A program made the translations under genes and the position numbers. A DNA stretch of 64,000 nucleotides from Nitrospirota bacterium (lineage in GTDB: Bacteria; Nitrospirota; Leptospirillia; Leptospirillales; Leptospirillaceae): the NCBI GenBank assembly GCA_027314645.1, contig DAHVAL010000004.1, forward strand, positions 52,737 through 116,736, given 5' to 3'. This document shows, piece by piece, positions 36,990-45,901 of this stretch. How positions within the stretch are numbered: the first letter of the stretch is position 1; each line of letters begins with the position of its first letter. The notes under the pieces are model-generated. The model was not told the origin of the DNA, made no database searches, and saw only the letters and a program-made list of their open reading frames with translations.

Positions 36990-37681
36990 GGGCGATTCCT
37001 CCCGAGCCACGACATGACTTGTTTCAAGTCCTCCCATACCTCCCCCTTCGCGGAGGGATTTCTTAAAAGGTACGCCGGATGATAGGTCGGCATGACCCGG
37101 ATCTCAGGATGCTCTTTCATTCTCGATTCCTTCCCTCGGATTTTCTTAATTCCCGTGGTGTGGGCCAAAAGGGACACTGCAGCCGTTTGTCCCAGAAGCA
37201 CGATCGCTTTGGGCGCCACGAGGGAGATTTGACGATGAAGGAAAGGGAGGCACGACCTGCGTTCGATCTCTTCCGGAACCCTGTTCCCGGGGGGACGGCA
37301 TTTTACGATATTCGCAATGTAGACGTCCGGGCGCTCGTAGCCCATTGCCGTGATCATCCTTGTCAGAAGTTCCCCCGCCCTCCCCACGAAGGGACGTCCG
37401 GTGGCATCTTCGTCTGCCCCTGGCCCTTCTCCCACGAACATCAGGGACGCCCAGGGATTTCCCTCTCCAAAGACGACCTGCGTCCTCGTGGAAAAAAGGG
37501 AGCAGCGCTGACACGCCCGGGCCTCTTCCCGAAGCTCCGTCAAAGCCGTTTCTCTGTCGACCGTGTCCGCCCTATGCTGGATCAGGTAAAAATCTGGGAG
37601 GGAATCCCCCAGATATCGGAGGTAGGAGGAAAGCCCCTCGCGACCGTCCAAAGGAGTCTTTCTTCCTTCATGCTCGTTCAT
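36986..37681 (-). CDS. Family 4 uracil-DNA glycosylase
   Basis: 231-residue iron-sulfur uracil-DNA glycosylase that removes uracil left by cytosine deamination, a particular burden in hot or acidic environments. Cluster ligands C57 and C60 (CQRC), C128 and C144 fit the family 4 pattern. Catalytic motif GEGPGADED, then GRPFVGRAGELL and, near the end, MPTYHPAYLLRN are typical. It is joined to nnr with no gap, so both come from one operon. Confidence 0.94.
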   Translation of the reverse strand: MNEHEGRKTPLDGREGLSSYLRYLGDSLPDFYLIQHRADTVDRETALTELREEARACQRCSLFSTRTQVVFGEGNPWASLMFVGEGPGADEDATGRPFVGRAGELLTRMITAMGYERPDVYIANIVKCRPPGNRVPEEIERRSCLPFLHRQISLVAPKAIVLLGQTAAVSLLAHTTGIKKIRGKESRMKEHPEIRVMPTYHPAYLLRNPSAKGEVWEDLKQVMSWLGRNRP

Positions 37682-39298
37682 CTAGGATCCCGATTTGCCA
37701 GCGGAAACCCCGGGGACCAGCAGAAAGGGATCCTTCTCCCGCTCCCAGGAGCTCATGTCCCGCGCTTCCCACTCGGCCAACACCTTTGGAAGAGCATCCG
37801 CCAATTCAGAAGAAAATTGTCCACGGGGGCATTCCGATCCGAGTCTCGCCCCCGCCGCGCCATGCAAAAAAGCCCCAAGACTCGACGCAATGAAGGGGTC
37901 AAGTCCCTGTCCAAGAAAGGACGCGATCATCCCGGTGAGGACGTCCCCCATGCCCGGTCCCGCCATCACCGGATGCCCGGTCAGGTTGACATAGCGGTTC
38001 CCTGCGGGGTCGACCACCAAGGTTCGCGCCCCTTTGAGGAGGACGACCGCCCCCGATTTTTGGGCGGCCAACATTGCTGTTTCCAATGGTTTGTCGAGAA
38101 CTTCCGGAATACCGACCCCGAGAAGCCGAGCAAGTTCGCCCGGATGAGGGGTGAGAACAAGGGGACGGGACCGCCGAAGCGCAGCGATCTTTTTCGGTTT
38201 TTTGGCAAAGATGCTGAAAGTCCCCGCATCTGCAACCACCGGGCCTGCATACTCCGAAAGAATCGTTTCCAGGACCATTTTACCGGCGGCATCATTCGGC
38301 AGCCCGGGACCACATCCCACGGAATCTTTTCCGTCAAGGGCCGCCCGCACATCGTCCACCTTCGGGGCGAGGGGATCATAAAAATGGGCCATCACTTCGG
38401 GAAAAGCGGCGGAATAATCAGCCAGGCTCTTGTCCCACAGCAAGGACACCAACCCGGAGCCGAGGCGAAGGGAGCCTCTGGCGGCAAGCAGGATGGATCC
38501 CGCCTTTCCCGGGCTTCCTCCCGCCAAAAGGACATGGCCCGCTTGGCCTTTGTGAATCACCGGAGAACGAGAGGGCAAAAGCCTCAGGGCCTCTTCGGGC
38601 GTCATGCAGGAGCCTTGTCCCCCTTCCAGGAGCAGTCGAGGGAAGCCGATCCGGGAAACCCGGATCTCTCCCGCATAGCGGGTTCCCGGATCGACCAGAA
38701 GGCCCCATTTCGGGGCGCCGAACGTGACCGTAACCGTGGCCCTGACAGCCAAGCTTCCGACTTGTCCGGTGAGGCCGTCGACGCCAGATGGAATGTCCAC
38801 GCTCACTACGGGAACACCTGCGTCTCCAGCGAGGTTGATTCCCCCGACCACCGGGGCCAGGGATTCTGAGAGAGCCCCGTGAAATCCCGTTCCGAGGAGT
38901 CCGTCGATCAGAAGTGCCGCATGGGTCAATCGATGCTTAAGACCATGATCATCTCCGGCATACCTGACTTCAACCCCCAAAAGCCTCAGTCTTTCAATTT
39001 CCCGAAGGAGGGCCGCGCTTCTGCGGGACGGATCTCCCTCCGTGACAAAGGCTTCCCCGCGATATCCTCGGCCGATAAGATCTCGAAGCGCCACAAGGCA
39101 ATCTGCCCCGTTATGGCCCCCGCCCGAGATCGCCAGGATCCGTCGTCCGGAAGAACCCGTCGTCCTTTGGAGAATTTCCAGACAGACGGAAGAAACGGCC
39201 ATCCCGGCCCTTTCCATGAGAAGCTCTTCCGTCAATCCGAATTCACGGACTGCACGGGAGTCGATCTCCCGCATCTCTTGGGGCGTCACCACTCTCAC
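37682..39298 (-). CDS. nnr: Bifunctional NAD(P)H-hydrate epimerase / ADP-dependent dehydratase
   Basis: 538-residue fusion repairing damaged NAD(P)H hydrates. The N-terminal half (1-220) is the YjeF/NnrE epimerase (LLMERAGMAVSSV, ISGGGHNGADCLVALRDL). The C-terminal half is the ribokinase-like NnrD dehydratase (KGQAGHVLLAGGSPGKAGSILLAARGSLR, LTPHPGEL, GPGMGDVLTGMIA). It overlaps the acpS stop by four bases. Confidence 0.95.
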   Translation of the reverse strand: MRVVTPQEMREIDSRAVREFGLTEELLMERAGMAVSSVCLEILQRTTGSSGRRILAISGGGHNGADCLVALRDLIGRGYRGEAFVTEGDPSRRSAALLREIERLRLLGVEVRYAGDDHGLKHRLTHAALLIDGLLGTGFHGALSESLAPVVGGINLAGDAGVPVVSVDIPSGVDGLTGQVGSLAVRATVTVTFGAPKWGLLVDPGTRYAGEIRVSRIGFPRLLLEGGQGSCMTPEEALRLLPSRSPVIHKGQAGHVLLAGGSPGKAGSILLAARGSLRLGSGLVSLLWDKSLADYSAAFPEVMAHFYDPLAPKVDDVRAALDGKDSVGCGPGLPNDAAGKMVLETILSEYAGPVVADAGTFSIFAKKPKKIAALRRSRPLVLTPHPGELARLLGVGIPEVLDKPLETAMLAAQKSGAVVLLKGARTLVVDPAGNRYVNLTGHPVMAGPGMGDVLTGMIASFLGQGLDPFIASSLGAFLHGAAGARLGSECPRGQFSSELADALPKVLAEWEARDMSSWEREKDPFLLVPGVSAGKSGS

Positions 39299-39672
39299 GC
39301 CAGAGCCCCTTCAAGGAGGACGACGGCCACCACATGATCCTTGTCATGGCTTAGGGTGGCCCAAATATTCTTGATTCCCCGGGCGTCGAGAAGGTGTTTG
39401 ACCCGTCCGTAGCATCGGATCGAGGGAGCTCCCGAAGGCAGCGTGATGGTCTCTATATCCCGCCATCTGAGGCCCCCTGCCAATCCGGTTCCCATCGCCT
39501 TGAGAAGGGCCTCCTTGATGGCAAACCGTCCCGCCAGAAACATCGCTTGACCTTTTGACATGTGCCGCTCTTCGGAGGTGTAGACCCTTTCTGCGAACCG
39601 ATCTCCAAAGCGGTGGACGGCCCGCTCGATCCTCGACACCGTCACAAGGTCGACACCGATCCCGCAAATCAC
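39295..39672 (-). CDS. acpS: Holo-[acyl-carrier-protein] synthase
   Basis: 125-residue transferase that attaches phosphopantetheine to acyl-carrier protein. Signature GIGVDLVTVSRIER with the metal-binding Asp 8, then GRFAIKEALLKAMGTG, with the Glu of FAIKEALLKA as second metal ligand. Normal length. It overlaps pdxJ and nnr by four bases each, in the common acpS-nnr arrangement. Confidence 0.95.
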   Translation of the reverse strand: MICGIGVDLVTVSRIERAVHRFGDRFAERVYTSEERHMSKGQAMFLAGRFAIKEALLKAMGTGLAGGLRWRDIETITLPSGAPSIRCYGRVKHLLDARGIKNIWATLSHDKDHVVAVVLLEGALA

Positions 39673-40412
39673 CGTTGACCCCTTTCATAAGGCCGAAAGA
39701 GAAGGGTCCGGATTTCCTGAACGGCCTCCTGCAATCCGAAAAGAAGCGCCCGGGAGATGATGCTGTGTCCGATATTGACCTCCTCCAAATCAGGAAGAGA
39801 CAGTATCCTTGGAAGATTAAACAGAGTCAATCCGTGACCGGCTGCCACGATAAGGTCCAGTTGTGAGATCATGGCGGCTGCACCCATCAGTCTTTGAAAT
39901 TCGCCAGCCTCCGCATTCGATCCGAACGCCCTCGAAAATGGACCCGTGTGAAGTTCGATTTGATCCGCGCCCGTCTTGGAGGCTTTTTCGATCATCTCCA
40001 GGTCTGGGTCCATAAAAAGGCTGACCCGGATTCCCCGCTCCTTGCAACGCTCGGCGAAGGACCGAACCAGGTTCAGGTAATCGCTTGTGAGGACGAGCCC
40101 TCCTTCGGTTGTGCGTTCGGTTCGCTTTTCCGGAACGAGCGTCACGCGATCGGGGGCGAAGGACAGTGCAATGGACATCATTTCTTCGGTCAAGGCCATT
40201 TCCAGATTGATGGGAAGAGAGGCTGTTTCCCGAAACCGCCGAAGATCGGTTTCGTTGGCGTGGCGCCGGTCCTCACGGACATGAAGGACGATCTGATCCG
40301 CTCCTGCGAGGCGCGCGAGATGTGCGGCCGCAAGCGGGTCGGGGTCGAATTCTCCGCGCGCCTGCCTCAAGGTGGCCACATGATCGATATTGACTCCCAG
40401 GCGAACCGGCAT
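39669..40412 (-). CDS. pdxJ: Pyridoxine 5'-phosphate synthase
   Basis: 247-residue TIM-barrel enzyme that condenses aminoacetone phosphate and deoxyxylulose phosphate to make vitamin B6 phosphate. N-terminal RLGVNIDHVATLRQARG and ADQIVLHVREDRRH are the family signatures; TLVPEKRTERTTEGGL and ELHTGPFS follow. The start at 40412 has AGGAG five bases upstream; longer extensions overlap the peptidase gene. Confidence 0.97.
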   Translation of the reverse strand: MPVRLGVNIDHVATLRQARGEFDPDPLAAAHLARLAGADQIVLHVREDRRHANETDLRRFRETASLPINLEMALTEEMMSIALSFAPDRVTLVPEKRTERTTEGGLVLTSDYLNLVRSFAERCKERGIRVSLFMDPDLEMIEKASKTGADQIELHTGPFSRAFGSNAEAGEFQRLMGAAAMISQLDLIVAAGHGLTLFNLPRILSLPDLEEVNIGHSIISRALLFGLQEAVQEIRTLLFRPYERGQR

Positions 40413-40426
40413 GCCCGCTCCTGATC

Positions 40427-41755
40427 TCATTCCCGCTCTGGCCCCAGAATGCTGAGGGATCTGTGGGACACCCAATCCTGCTTTCTCGCAATGTGCAGAA
40501 GATCTTCTGTGGTTGTCTCGTCAATCCATCGTTCGAGGGTTTCAGGAGGAAGCTCCTCCCCCCAATAAAGGATATCCCGCCCCATTTTATTCATCCGGGT
40601 CAGGATGGACTCCAGACCGATCAGGAGAGAACTCTTAAGCTGGTTCTTGGCCCTCGTGAGCTCTTCCGAGGTGAGCGGAACCTTTTTCAGGCGGTCTAAT
40701 TCCTCGACAAGGATGGTGATCAACTCTTTCTTCTTCGAAGGTCTGGTCGAGGCCGCAACCCGCACGAGTCCGCCGTCGCGAAATGACTGGGACGTCGAAT
40801 AGATCGAATAGGCAAGCCCCCGTTTCTCCCGAACCTCCTGGAAAAGGCGAGAACTCATGCCCCCTCCTAAATGGAGATTCAGGAGGCGAAGGGCCGTCTG
40901 GTCCCGATCGGCAACCGGCAATCCGGGCATCCCGATGGCCACATGAACTTGTTCAAGGTCTCGGGGGATTTCATGTTCGCGATACACCGGCACGGGAACT
41001 TCCGTCTCCGGCGTCTGGATTTTGTCGGGGGAAAGGTTGGCAAAGGCGGATTCCAATGTTTCCCGGAGTTCAGGCCATTCAAAACGTCCTGAGACCGTCA
41101 AGAACAACGCACCCTGATGATAGTTTTTTCTGAAATAGCCTTGAACCATCTCCCTTGTAAAGCTGGAAACAGAGGATTCCGTTCCAAGAATCGGAAGCGC
41201 CAAGGGATGCCTTCCAAAATGGGCTTCGTAAAGCTGTTGAGTCACGGCGTCTTCCGGATCGTCCTGGGATTCTGCGATTTCTTCAATCACGACCCCTTTT
41301 TCTCGGACCATTTCTTCTTGGTCAAAGATGGACCGTGTGAGCAAATCTCCCAAGAGAGCCGCCGCGCGGGACCCGTTTTCGGAAAGAACATGCGCATAAA
41401 AACAGGTCATCTCCTGGGAGGTAAAGGCATTCATCTCGCCACCAAGGAGGTCCATCTCATTGGCGATCTGATGGGCGGATCGCGAGAGCGTCCCTTTAAA
41501 GCACATATGTTCGAGAAAGTGCGTCATTCCGGCTTCTTCGGCCGTTTCGTAACGTGATCCTGCCCGCACCCAAGCGCCTATCGCCACCGAGCGGGTCGTT
41601 GATACGGGGTCGCAATACACCGTGACGCCATTTCCAAGGGTCTGTTTGATATAGGGCACGTCGGATCTTTCTGAAGGCGTTCGGGCCTGAATAGGGTTCA
41701 GGGTTCTCTCCAAGATGAGTTCCCAAAGAAGGCCAGAAATCTCACGGAGACTCAA
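40427..41755 (-). CDS. M16-family zinc peptidase
   Basis: 442-residue member of the pitrilysin/processing-peptidase family. The inverted zinc motif HFLEH (79-83) is present with the downstream Glu cluster (VIEEIAESQDD). The second half has GGGMSSRLFQEVREKRGLAYSIYS, which is the M16 substrate-cleft region. No signal peptide is clear. The start is uncertain: TTG at 41755 is the outermost candidate and no ATG lies before the conserved core. It follows pnp in this window, as M16 peptidases do in many bacteria, and its product may turn over small peptides. Confidence 0.88.
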   Translation of the reverse strand: MSLREISGLLWELILERTLNPIQARTPSERSDVPYIKQTLGNGVTVYCDPVSTTRSVAIGAWVRAGSRYETAEEAGMTHFLEHMCFKGTLSRSAHQIANEMDLLGGEMNAFTSQEMTCFYAHVLSENGSRAAALLGDLLTRSIFDQEEMVREKGVVIEEIAESQDDPEDAVTQQLYEAHFGRHPLALPILGTESSVSSFTREMVQGYFRKNYHQGALFLTVSGRFEWPELRETLESAFANLSPDKIQTPETEVPVPVYREHEIPRDLEQVHVAIGMPGLPVADRDQTALRLLNLHLGGGMSSRLFQEVREKRGLAYSIYSTSQSFRDGGLVRVAASTRPSKKKELITILVEELDRLKKVPLTSEELTRAKNQLKSSLLIGLESILTRMNKMGRDILYWGEELPPETLERWIDETTTEDLLHIARKQDWVSHRSLSILGPERE

Positions 41756-41847
41756 AATTCAATTACTGGCTATGTGAAGCGTTGAGTCCGTATATTTGTT
41801 TAAGCGGAAGGGATCATCCGATCCCCGAAAGGACATCTTCACAGAAA

Positions 41848-41872
41848 GGGTGGCGCCATTCAGCGGCCACCC
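41848..41872 (-). terminator. Hairpin after the 40-residue membrane protein
   Basis: GGGTGGC and GCCACCC (minus-strand order, 41872-41848) form a 7-bp stem with an 11-base loop, followed by TTTCTGTG. Probably a weak terminator between the small gene and the M16 peptidase. Confidence 0.45.
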
Positions 41873-41945
41873 CCTGCAAAAGAAGAATAGAATAAATGCT
41901 GAGAAAAATCACCGGAAAATAGCCGGAGACCCGATTACTCGGAAA

Positions 41946-42068
41946 TCAGTGGGACCCTTGAGGAAGGAAAAAAGGGAGGTTTCCAACATACGACGCCAGG
42001 CTTCCCCAAACGATCGCCATCACAATGGCAACAACCACCAAACCCGCAGCACCCTTGTTTACATCCAT
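41946..42068 (-). CDS. 40-residue single-pass membrane protein
   Basis: Small frame MDVNKGAAGLVVVAIVMAIVW followed by GSLASYVGNLPFFLPQGSH. AGGAGGAG lies eight bases before this ATG; a second in-frame ATG is two codons earlier. One hydrophobic helix is followed by a Pro/Phe-rich tail. It stands alone between two inverted-repeat structures, so it probably has its own transcript. The strong ribosome site and clean helix support a real gene. It is not a ribosomal or respiratory subunit I recognise. Confidence 0.6.
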   Translation of the reverse strand: MDVNKGAAGLVVVAIVMAIVWGSLASYVGNLPFFLPQGSH

Positions 42069-42177
42069 CGTCATCTCCTCCTAAATGAATGCCATTCCTT
42101 TCCCCCAGAGGGGAAAGCCTTTCCCAAGCTTATCGTGCATCGAGAGGGAGGGATAAAACACAAATAAACCCTCAAAA

Positions 42178-42265
42178 GATTCAGGCGCTCCCCATTATTG
42201 CAAACCACTTTTTAAAAAACAAGATGTGTTTTGCAAAGGGCAAAGAAAACCAAAACGCCTGAATC
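42178..42265 (-). terminator. Nested double-stem structure after pnp
   Basis: Outer perfect 10-bp stem GATTCAGGCG (42178-42187) with CGCCTGAATC (42256-42265). Inside it is an 11-bp stem with one mismatch, TTGCAAACCAC (42198-42208) and GTGTTTTGCAA (42226-42236). On the minus strand it is followed by TTTTGAGGG. It lies 23 bases after pnp and probably ends or stabilises the transcript. Confidence 0.62.
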
Positions 42266-42288
42266 AAGGCCCGTTTAAGGGAGTGGGC

Positions 42289-44424
42289 TCAGTCCTGTTT
42301 TTTGGCAGCGGCGCGTTTTTCCCGCGCCTCGCCTTCCTCCGCGATCGCCTCCTTGCGGGAAAGACGAATCTTTCCTTGGCGATCCACTTCCAAAACCTTG
42401 ACGATGATTTCATCCCCTTCGTTCACAACGTCCGTGACCTTTTCGACCCGGCGAGGTTCGAGTTGGGAAACATGGCACAGACCCGTTGTCCCCGGCATGA
42501 TTTCGACAAACGCGCCATAGTCAGCGATCGTCTTGACCTTGCCGAGATAAATTTTGCCCACTTCCGCCTCGGCCACGATCTGATTGATCATTTCGATCGC
42601 CCTTTTCGCCGCCTCTTCATCTGCCGATGCGACATGGATCAACCCGGAATCCTCGATATCGATCTTGACACCCGTCTTTTCGGTAATGCTCCGGATCATC
42701 TTCCCACCCGGTCCGATCACCTCACGGATTTTGTCCTGCTTCACCTGAATTGTGAGAATGCGGGGCGCAAACGGAGACATGGTGGCCCGCACCGACGGGA
42801 GGGCTTCCTTCATCTTGCCCATGATATGAATCCGGCCTTCTTTCGCCTGATCCAGGGCTTTCTTCATGATTTCAAGGGTGATTCCTTTGATTTTGATGTC
42901 CATCTGAACGGCCGTCACTCCGGCGTCCGTTCCGGTCACCTTGAAATCCATATCCCCAAGGTGATCTTCGATCCCGAGAATATCGGAAAGAATGGCCACC
43001 CGATTCCCTTCCTTGATCAATCCCATCGCAATCCCCGCCACCGGAGCCTTGATCGGGATTCCCGCATCCATCATGGCCAGGGTCCCCCCGCACACTGTGG
43101 CCATGGAGGTCGACCCATTCGACTCGAGGATATCCGACACGAGGCGAATGGAATAGGGAAATTCCTCCTTCGAGGGCAGCACCGGCAAAAGGGCCCTTTC
43201 CGCTAAATTCCCATGTCCGATTTCTCTCCTCCCGGGACCCCGCATAGGCTTGACTTCGCCGACCGAAAAGGCCGGAAAATTATAATGGAGCATGAAGCGC
43301 TTCGTGGACTCTCCTTCCAACGCGTCGATTTTCTGCTCATCTTCCGAGGTGCCTAGCGTCGCCACGGAAAGGCTCTGGGTCTCTCCCCGTGTAAACAGGG
43401 CGGAGCCATGCGTCCGGGGAAGAATTCCCACATCGATCGTGATGGGCCGGATTTCCGTTGTCTTTCTTCCGTCGGCGCGAATTCCACGATCAAGCACCAT
43501 GGCGCGAAGCAATTCACGCTCGAGGTCGTGGAACCCCATGGAAAACTCTTTTTCTTCCAGCGCGTCCTTGAACCCATCCGGAACAAGGGTTCGCGCAAGG
43601 GAATCCCGCACTTCTTGCGTTTTCTCTTCCCGGGCCTTCTTATCGGATAACACAAGAACTGCCGACAAGCCTTCCTTGCCCCCCTTCCGAATCTGGTCCA
43701 TCAGTTCAGGACGGACCGGGACCTGAGGCAACTGCCGCTTGGCCTTCCCAACCCTCTTCTGAAGGGCCAGTTGTGCAGCGATGATCGGCTGACAGGCTGC
43801 ATGAGCGTTTCTAATGGCTTCCAGGAACAGGTCTTCAGACACTTCAGAGGCCTTCCCTTCCACCATCATGATGGCATCGGCGGTTCCGGCGACAACGAGG
43901 TCGATAATCGACTTTTCCTGCTGCTCAAGGTCCGGATTGATGACGAACTGCCCGTCGATATACCCGACTCGGACAGCTCCAAGAGGATCATGAAAGGGAA
44001 TGTCGGAGATCGTCAGAGCCGCAGAGGCCGCGACGACAGACATGACGTCGGTGACCCCGCCCCGATCCGCGGAGACGACGGAGGCGATGACCTGGGTATC
44101 GTAATAAAACCCCTCTGGAAACAGTGGGCGGATAGGACGATCAACCAACCGGCTGTTGAGAATTTCCCTTTCCGAAGGTTTCCCTTCCCTCTTGAAGAAC
44201 CCCCCGGGAATTTTTCCGGCCGCATAAGCACGTTCCTGGTAGTCGACTGTCAAGGGAAGGAAGTCGGTTCCAGGTTTAATGACCTTGGCTGCGACTGCAG
44301 TTGCGATAATCACAGTTCCTTCGACCCAAAGAACCACGGCCCCATCCGCTTGGCGGGCCATTCTGCCTGTTTCAATTCCGACCGTCTTTCCGCCGACGGT
44401 CAATTCCACAATCTCTGGTTTCAT
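42289..44424 (-). CDS. pnp: Polynucleotide phosphorylase
   Basis: 711-residue phosphorolytic 3'-5' exoribonuclease. Two RNase PH-like core domains (TVDYQERAYAAGKIPGGFFKREGKPSEREILNSRLVDR; RTHGSALFTRGETQSL and the later GDMDFKVTGTDAG active-site segment), then KH (VIGPGGKMIRSITEKTGVKIDI) and S1 (GKVKTIADYGAFVEIMPGTTGLCHVS) RNA-binding domains. It comes after rpsO, with an elaborate stem structure in between, as in E. coli where processing there controls pnp expression. Confidence 0.98.
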   Translation of the reverse strand: MKPEIVELTVGGKTVGIETGRMARQADGAVVLWVEGTVIIATAVAAKVIKPGTDFLPLTVDYQERAYAAGKIPGGFFKREGKPSEREILNSRLVDRPIRPLFPEGFYYDTQVIASVVSADRGGVTDVMSVVAASAALTISDIPFHDPLGAVRVGYIDGQFVINPDLEQQEKSIIDLVVAGTADAIMMVEGKASEVSEDLFLEAIRNAHAACQPIIAAQLALQKRVGKAKRQLPQVPVRPELMDQIRKGGKEGLSAVLVLSDKKAREEKTQEVRDSLARTLVPDGFKDALEEKEFSMGFHDLERELLRAMVLDRGIRADGRKTTEIRPITIDVGILPRTHGSALFTRGETQSLSVATLGTSEDEQKIDALEGESTKRFMLHYNFPAFSVGEVKPMRGPGRREIGHGNLAERALLPVLPSKEEFPYSIRLVSDILESNGSTSMATVCGGTLAMMDAGIPIKAPVAGIAMGLIKEGNRVAILSDILGIEDHLGDMDFKVTGTDAGVTAVQMDIKIKGITLEIMKKALDQAKEGRIHIMGKMKEALPSVRATMSPFAPRILTIQVKQDKIREVIGPGGKMIRSITEKTGVKIDIEDSGLIHVASADEEAAKRAIEMINQIVAEAEVGKIYLGKVKTIADYGAFVEIMPGTTGLCHVSQLEPRRVEKVTDVVNEGDEIIVKVLEVDRQGKIRLSRKEAIAEEGEAREKRAAAKKQD

Positions 44425-44470
44425 GCTTGATTATTCCTTTCCGATGACGGATCCTCGTCATGACTCATAA

Positions 44471-44560
44471 AAAAATACGGGTTCCAGTCGGTCGTAAAAT
44501 CGACTTTCAGATTTTCCGAACTCCTCTTGGAAGTCGGCTTAACGCCCTTCTGAAACCCGT
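44471..44560 (-). terminator. Three-way-junction-like structure between rpsO and pnp
   Basis: ACGGGTTcCAG (44477-44487) pairs with CTGaAACCCGT (44550-44560), 10 of 11. Inside are two smaller hairpins: GTCG/CGAC and CCGAACTCC/GGAAGTCGG (two mismatches). On the minus strand ATTTTTTTA follows the outer stem. It starts ten bases after the rpsO stop and could be an attenuator, a terminator with partial readthrough or an RNase-processing site. Confidence 0.6.
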
Positions 44561-44569
44561 TTTTCTGTA

Positions 44570-44839
44570 TTATCGGCGCAATCCAAGACGCTTGATCAGC
44601 TCTTGATATTTGGCAGGGTTTGTCGATTGCAGATACTTCAAATGACGCCTTCTTCTGCTCACCATTAATAGAAGACCACGGCGGGAATGAACATCCTTGG
44701 GAAATTTCTTAAAGTGTTCACCCAGCTGGTTAATCCTCTCGGTCAAAATCGCCACCTGCACTTCGACCGACCCGGTGTCGTTGTTTGAGATCTTGAAGGA
44801 GTTAATGACTTCCTGTTTTTTTTCCTTGCTTAATGCCAT
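44570..44839 (-). CDS. rpsO: 30S ribosomal protein S15
   Basis: 89-residue ribosomal protein binding 16S rRNA helices 20-22. [16 protein letters not shown], then [20 protein letters not shown] and [21 protein letters not shown] are the family signatures. It has its own AAAAGGAG ribosome site ten bases before the ATG, which supports independent translation even though the upstream truB frame enters it without a stop. Followed by the rpsO-pnp stem structure. Confidence 0.97.
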   Translation of the reverse strand: MALSKEKKQEVINSFKISNNDTGSVEVQVAILTERINQLGEHFKKFPKDVHSRRGLLLMVSRRRRHLKYLQSTNPAKYQELIKRLGLRR

Positions 44840-45901
44840 GCCTAATAATCTCCTTTTTCCGTTTTCATTGTTTAAGAGGACGCGATCCCCTTTCCAGGAG
44901 CGTCCGTTCGTCTTTCCCTGGGTCGAAGCCATCCGGACCCGGAAAACAAGGATCATTTTCGCAACCGGGACGCCTCCGGGAATTCGAGAGGCCTGTTCTT
45001 CGCTGATTAACGTCTGAGCCAACCCCAACGTTCGCCCACCAATCTCCATTATTCTAATCGTATCCTTTGCCTGAAACAATCCTTCCTTCCGAAAAATCCA
45101 TACACCAGGAATCAGGCTTCCCTTTTGAATGAAAAAAGGAGCATGAGGCAGGACCTCCACGGAAGGAAGCTCGGAAAAAATCTTTTCGGGCCCGAGCAAA
45201 GAGCGGGACAGATCTTCGCCTGTCCATGACCGTTCGATTTCGTCCAAGGGAACGGAGTTTTCAATCGAAAAACTGCCCACAGTAAGCCTCCTCAAACGGC
45301 TCACATGGCCGCCACATCCAAGGCTCTCACCAATTTCACGGGCAAGCACACGAACATACGTCCCCTTGGAACAGTGGACCCTGAGGGTGACAACCGGCCC
45401 GTCCAAAGACATGAGGTCGAGGGAATGAATCGTCACGGGACGGGATGGCCGTTCTGCGCTGATCCCTTTGCGGGCCAATTTATAGAGCGGGACTCCTTGC
45501 TGCTTCACAGCCGAAAACATCGGCGGCGTCTGCAGCCGCTCCCCCACAAACCCTAAAAGGACCTCACGGATTCGATCCTTGACCAACGCCTCCTGAACGG
45601 GAGCCCTGGAAAGGACCTTCCCCTCGCTGTCGTCCGTATCGGTCGTGACCCCCAGGGTAATATCGAACTCGTAAGACTTGTCATGGGCCTGGATAAACCC
45701 TGACATCTTCGTGGCTTCACCGATAAAAATCGGCAAAAGTCCGGACGCCAAGGGATCCAGTGTTCCTCCGTGGCCGATCCTTTCAATGCCGGATTTGCGC
45801 CGAAGCTTGTCGACAATATCATGGGAGGTGGGTCCCATCGGCTTGTCGACGAGAAGCACCCCGGAAATATGGGACGCCTCAGGTTCCTGAAAAAAGGTCA
45901 C
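44570..45901 (-). CDS. truB: tRNA pseudouridine-55 synthase TruB, frame continuing into S15
   Basis: TruB makes pseudouridine 55 in the T loop of tRNAs. Residues 1-316 contain the catalytic motif [14 protein letters not shown] (D49), [17 protein letters not shown], and the C-terminal PUA-like part ending near MILVFRVR. No stop codon follows. The frame continues through about 38 linker residues into the complete S15 sequence (from residue 355), giving a 443-residue frame. Either a TruB-S15 fusion exists alongside free S15, or the stop was lost in a sequence error. The start overlaps the rbfA stop by four bases. Confidence 0.85.
   Translation of the reverse strand: MTFFQEPEASHISGVLLVDKPMGPTSHDIVDKLRRKSGIERIGHGGTLDPLASGLLPIFIGEATKMSGFIQAHDKSYEFDITLGVTTDTDDSEGKVLSRAPVQEALVKDRIREVLLGFVGERLQTPPMFSAVKQQGVPLYKLARKGISAERPSRPVTIHSLDLMSLDGPVVTLRVHCSKGTYVRVLAREIGESLGCGGHVSRLRRLTVGSFSIENSVPLDEIERSWTGEDLSRSLLGPEKIFSELPSVEVLPHAPFFIQKGSLIPGVWIFRKEGLFQAKDTIRIMEIGGRTLGLAQTLISEEQASRIPGGVPVAKMILVFRVRMASTQGKTNGRSWKGDRVLLNNENGKRRLLGMALSKEKKQEVINSFKISNNDTGSVEVQVAILTERINQLGEHFKKFPKDVHSRRGLLLMVSRRRRHLKYLQSTNPAKYQELIKRLGLRR

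Noticed and set aside
37079-38869. A long plus-strand open frame opposite udg and nnr
   Set aside because: It runs antisense to two well-identified genes, has a composition typical of an antisense shadow (Arg/Pro/Gly-rich, no domain) and no ribosome site.
42226-43206. A 326-codon plus-strand frame opposite pnp
   Set aside because: Antisense to strongly conserved pnp sequence; rich in His, Phe and Arg with no recognisable fold.
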